Positions 62,043 to 64,000 of a DNA stretch of 64,000 bases are shown piece by piece. The notes under the pieces were generated by a model. That model had not been told where the DNA came from and did no database searches. It saw only the letters and a program-made list of their open reading frames with translations. The DNA is taken from positions 372,001-436,000 of the forward strand of contig NZ_CP104582.1 of assembly GCF_029814935.1 (NCBI RefSeq). The letters run 5' to 3'. Each line of letters opens with the position of its first letter. The first letter of the stretch is position 1. A program made the position numbers and the translations under genes. Origin of the DNA: Pseudomonas sp. GD03919. Its GTDB lineage: Bacteria; Pseudomonadota; Gammaproteobacteria; Pseudomonadales; Pseudomonadaceae.

Positions 62043-62827
62043 GCAGCCTGACCCTGCCCGCCGAGCACGACATACGACGCCCGTTCGTGCCGTCCGTGCA
62101 CTGGCGCCGTCGTTGCGGCGCGCTGGCGGCCACCCTGGCCCTGCACCTGGGGTTGGGCGCACTGCTGCTCGCCCATTGGCAGATCGGCGAGCCTCTCGCG
62201 CCGCAGGTCAGCACGGTGCGGCTGCAACTGCTGACCCTGGACCCGCCGGTACCGCCGGAGCCGCCTGCCGTGATTCCCGAGCCGACGCAGCCGGCGCAAC
62301 CCGATCCGGCCATCGAACGCCAGCGTCTGGAACAGGCCGCCCTGGCGCGCAAACGCGCCGAGCAGCAGCGCCTTGAACAGGAGCAGCAACGCCAGCGCGA
62401 GGCGCAGCAGCGTGAACAGGAGCGCCAGCGCCGCGAGGCCGAGGCCCGCGAGCAGCTCGAGCAGCAGCGCCTGGCCGAGCAGCGCGAACAGGTCGAGCGT
62501 CAGCAGGCGGCTGCGGCAGCCGAACGCGCGCGCCAGGCCGAGGCTGCGGCCGCCGCCAGCCGCGAGTTCCTGCCGATTGCCAAGCAGGCCCCGGCCTATC
62601 CGCAGCGCGCCCTCGACAAGGGGCTCGAAGGACAGTGCACGGTGCGTTACCGGGTCAACGAGCAGGGCCGGGTGGAAAACCCCGAGGTCGAACCCGACTG
62701 CCACCCACTGTTCGTCCGCCCCTCGCTGAGCGCGGCGAAGAGCTTTCGCTACCAGCCAAGGGTGATCGATGGCCGCGCCGTGGCGGTGGAGAGCGTCAGG
62801 AACACCTTCACCTACCGCATCGAATGA
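62039..62827 (+). CDS. TonB-family energy transducer with TolA-like coiled-coil
   Basis: A 262-residue protein. One transmembrane segment lies at about residues 28-48 and a short proline-rich part at 70-90 (PPVPPEPPAVIPEPTQPAQP). A long Gln/Glu/Arg/Ala helix follows (about 95-175). A C-terminal TonB domain (about 178-262, PAYPQRALDKGLEGQCTVRY) ends the protein. The helix replaces most of the usual Pro-Lys linker and looks like TolA. Its start overlaps the TolR-type stop by 4 bases. It should carry energy to the receptor at 56238. Confidence 0.9.
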   Translation: MSSLTLPAEHDIRRPFVPSVHWRRRCGALAATLALHLGLGALLLAHWQIGEPLAPQVSTVRLQLLTLDPPVPPEPPAVIPEPTQPAQPDPAIERQRLEQAALARKRAEQQRLEQEQQRQREAQQREQERQRREAEAREQLEQQRLAEQREQVERQQAAAAAERARQAEAAAAASREFLPIAKQAPAYPQRALDKGLEGQCTVRYRVNEQGRVENPEVEPDCHPLFVRPSLSAAKSFRYQPRVIDGRAVAVESVRNTFTYRIE

Positions 62828-62987
62828 CCACGCAGCGCAACGGAACCTGGCCCATACGCAGCCGGCCGCCGCGCGCACCATCAGTCCCCTCGCACCTCTG
62901 GGGAGAGGGTTAGGGAGAGGGGGCATTTAACCGCGTATCCCCGACCCGGCTGCAATCCGGGAACACCAGCCAGCATAGAGAAGCTCG

Positions 62988-64000
62988 ATGAAGCACGATC
63001 CGCAGGACTTTCACCAACGCCTCGAAGCCCACGACGACCAGTCGATCAACCCCAGCGCCAACCCGTCGCTGGCGACGCTGATCGACCCCACCCGGCGCAA
63101 CCTGCTCAAGGGCGGCTTGGGCCTGGCCGCCCTGGGTTTCTTTGGTGGCGGCCTGGCCGCCTGTAGCAAGGCGTCGGCCAGCCCGTTGCTGAACTTCGCC
63201 AGCGTGCCGCTGCAGTTCGATCCCCAGTTCGACCAGGTACTGGTGCCACCGGGCTACCGCGCCGTGCCGTTCTTCTCCTGGGGCGATGCGGTGGAGCCTG
63301 GCGCGACGGACTGGCGTCCGGACGCCAGCGACGACTGGCAGGCCCAGCTCAAGCAGGCGGGCGACAACCATGACGGCATGAATTTTTTCGCCTTCGAGGG
63401 CGAAGAGGATCGTGGCCTGCTGGTGATGAACCACGAGTACGTCAACCCGCCGTTGCATCCGTCCGGGGTGATCGACCAGAGCCGACCGCGCCCGCTGGAC
63501 GAGGTGCGCAAGGAGCAGGCCGCCCATGGCGTCTCGGTGATCGAGGTGAGAAAAGGCTCGGACGGCCAATGGCACAGAGTCATGGATTCGCCCTACAACC
63601 GACGCATTAGCATGCTCACGCCAATGCGCCTGGCCGGGCCGCTGGCCGGGCTGGAGATGATGAAGACCGCCAGCGATCCCGAGGGCCTGACGGTGCTCGG
63701 CACCCTGAACAACTGCGCCACTGGCGTCACGCCCTGGGGCACCTTCCTCACCTGCGAGGAGAACTGGCACAACTACTTCATCAATCGCGACCAACAGGAT
63801 TATGAGCGTCGTGTGTCGCACAAGCGCTACGGCCTGGCCACCGAGGGCACCAGCAAGAACTACGCTTGGGAAACCGCCGACGCGCGCTTCGACGCCACGC
63901 CCTATGCCGACCAGCCCCACGGCGGGCACGTCAACGAGCCGCACCGTTTCGGCTGGGTGGTGGAGATCGATCCCTTCGACCCCGGCGCGCAGCCGATCAA
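62988..64000 (+). CDS. PhoX-family alkaline phosphatase, 3' end outside the window
   Basis: The first 337 residues of a DUF839/PhoX protein. A Tat signal RRNLLKGG (R36, R37) is followed by a hydrophobic run and a lipobox-like LAAC (Cys59). Mature-part signatures are GDNHDGMNFFAFEGEEDRGL, LVMNHEYVNP, NNCATGVTPWGTFLTCEENW and RFGWVVEIDPFDP, matching PhoX calcium/iron phosphatases that act on phosphate esters. It belongs naturally to the phosphate-scavenging module. Start ATG 62988; the frame runs off the right edge. Confidence 0.93.
   Translation, partial: MKHDPQDFHQRLEAHDDQSINPSANPSLATLIDPTRRNLLKGGLGLAALGFFGGGLAACSKASASPLLNFASVPLQFDPQFDQVLVPPGYRAVPFFSWGDAVEPGATDWRPDASDDWQAQLKQAGDNHDGMNFFAFEGEEDRGLLVMNHEYVNPPLHPSGVIDQSRPRPLDEVRKEQAAHGVSVIEVRKGSDGQWHRVMDSPYNRRISMLTPMRLAGPLAGLEMMKTASDPEGLTVLGTLNNCATGVTPWGTFLTCEENWHNYFINRDQQDYERRVSHKRYGLATEGTSKNYAWETADARFDATPYADQPHGGHVNEPHRFGWVVEIDPFDPGAQPI

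Overview
The window is a GC-rich chromosomal segment of a Pseudomonas, most likely a member of the mendocina/oleovorans branch rather than P. aeruginosa. The inference rests on GC-rich codon use, Pseudomonas-type REP palindromes (GTAGGAGC...GCTCCTAC), and recalled gene order. The runs creB remnant ... siderophore receptor/FecR/FecI ... glcB, GNAT, rarD, srkA, modE, comF, bioBFHCD, then three acyl-CoA dehydrogenases, then rsmY follow the P. aeruginosa PA0463-PA0527 neighbourhood as I remember it. No tRNA, rRNA, CRISPR array, insertion sequence or phage gene was recognised.

Layout. 1-4.4 kb: an HD-GYP protein, a retropepsin-like protease, a CBS-pair protein, then a scarred region with a REP-interrupted fragment, a broken creB response regulator and an orphan gene between two copies of a repeat. 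4.4-8.4 kb: a two-gene DNA repair operon, a FAN1-type VRR-NUC nuclease and an XPD/DinG-like Fe-S helicase with a PD-(D/E)XK-like N-terminus. 8.6-9.3 kb: a secreted 74-aa protein with three 13-residue repeats, and a CreD stub with a near-consensus CreB box. 9.6-13.7 kb: a DUF4212/sodium-solute symporter pair, a membrane protein and the tRNA hydroxylase TrhP. 13.8-19.2 kb: a FecI/FecR-controlled siderophore receptor with a FoxB-like PepSY reductase and a 57-aa membrane protein. 19.3-24.1 kb: a DnaQ-like exonuclease coupled to a cNMP/CBS/DUF294 protein, and an LTA-synthase-like sulfatase-fold enzyme. 24.2-32.1 kb: conserved housekeeping genes. 32.3-36.9 kb: the biotin operon bioBFHCD. 37.0-45.4 kb: two small proteins, three paralogous acyl-CoA dehydrogenases and an inserted diguanylate cyclase.

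45.4-52.8 kb is a compact histidine-utilisation cluster: hutD diverges from hutIGUH, followed by a REP doublet and hutC. Two TGTATATACA palindromes, one before each divergent unit, are the likely HutC operators. HutG is of the arginase type, implying the four-step route to glutamate plus formamide. 53.6-53.9 kb carries the small RNA RsmY with a perfect GacA upstream activating palindrome. An AraC regulator and a degenerate GGDEF protein with AGDRF in place of GGDEF follow on the minus strand.

From 56.1 kb to the right edge lies what looks like a self-contained organic-phosphate module. A Pho box precedes a TonB-dependent receptor, a lipoprotein beta-propeller phytase with two propeller regions, a dedicated TolQ/TolR pair with a TolA-like TonB, and a Tat-exported PhoX phosphatase that runs off the window. 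This module and the repair operon are the most interesting systems seen here.
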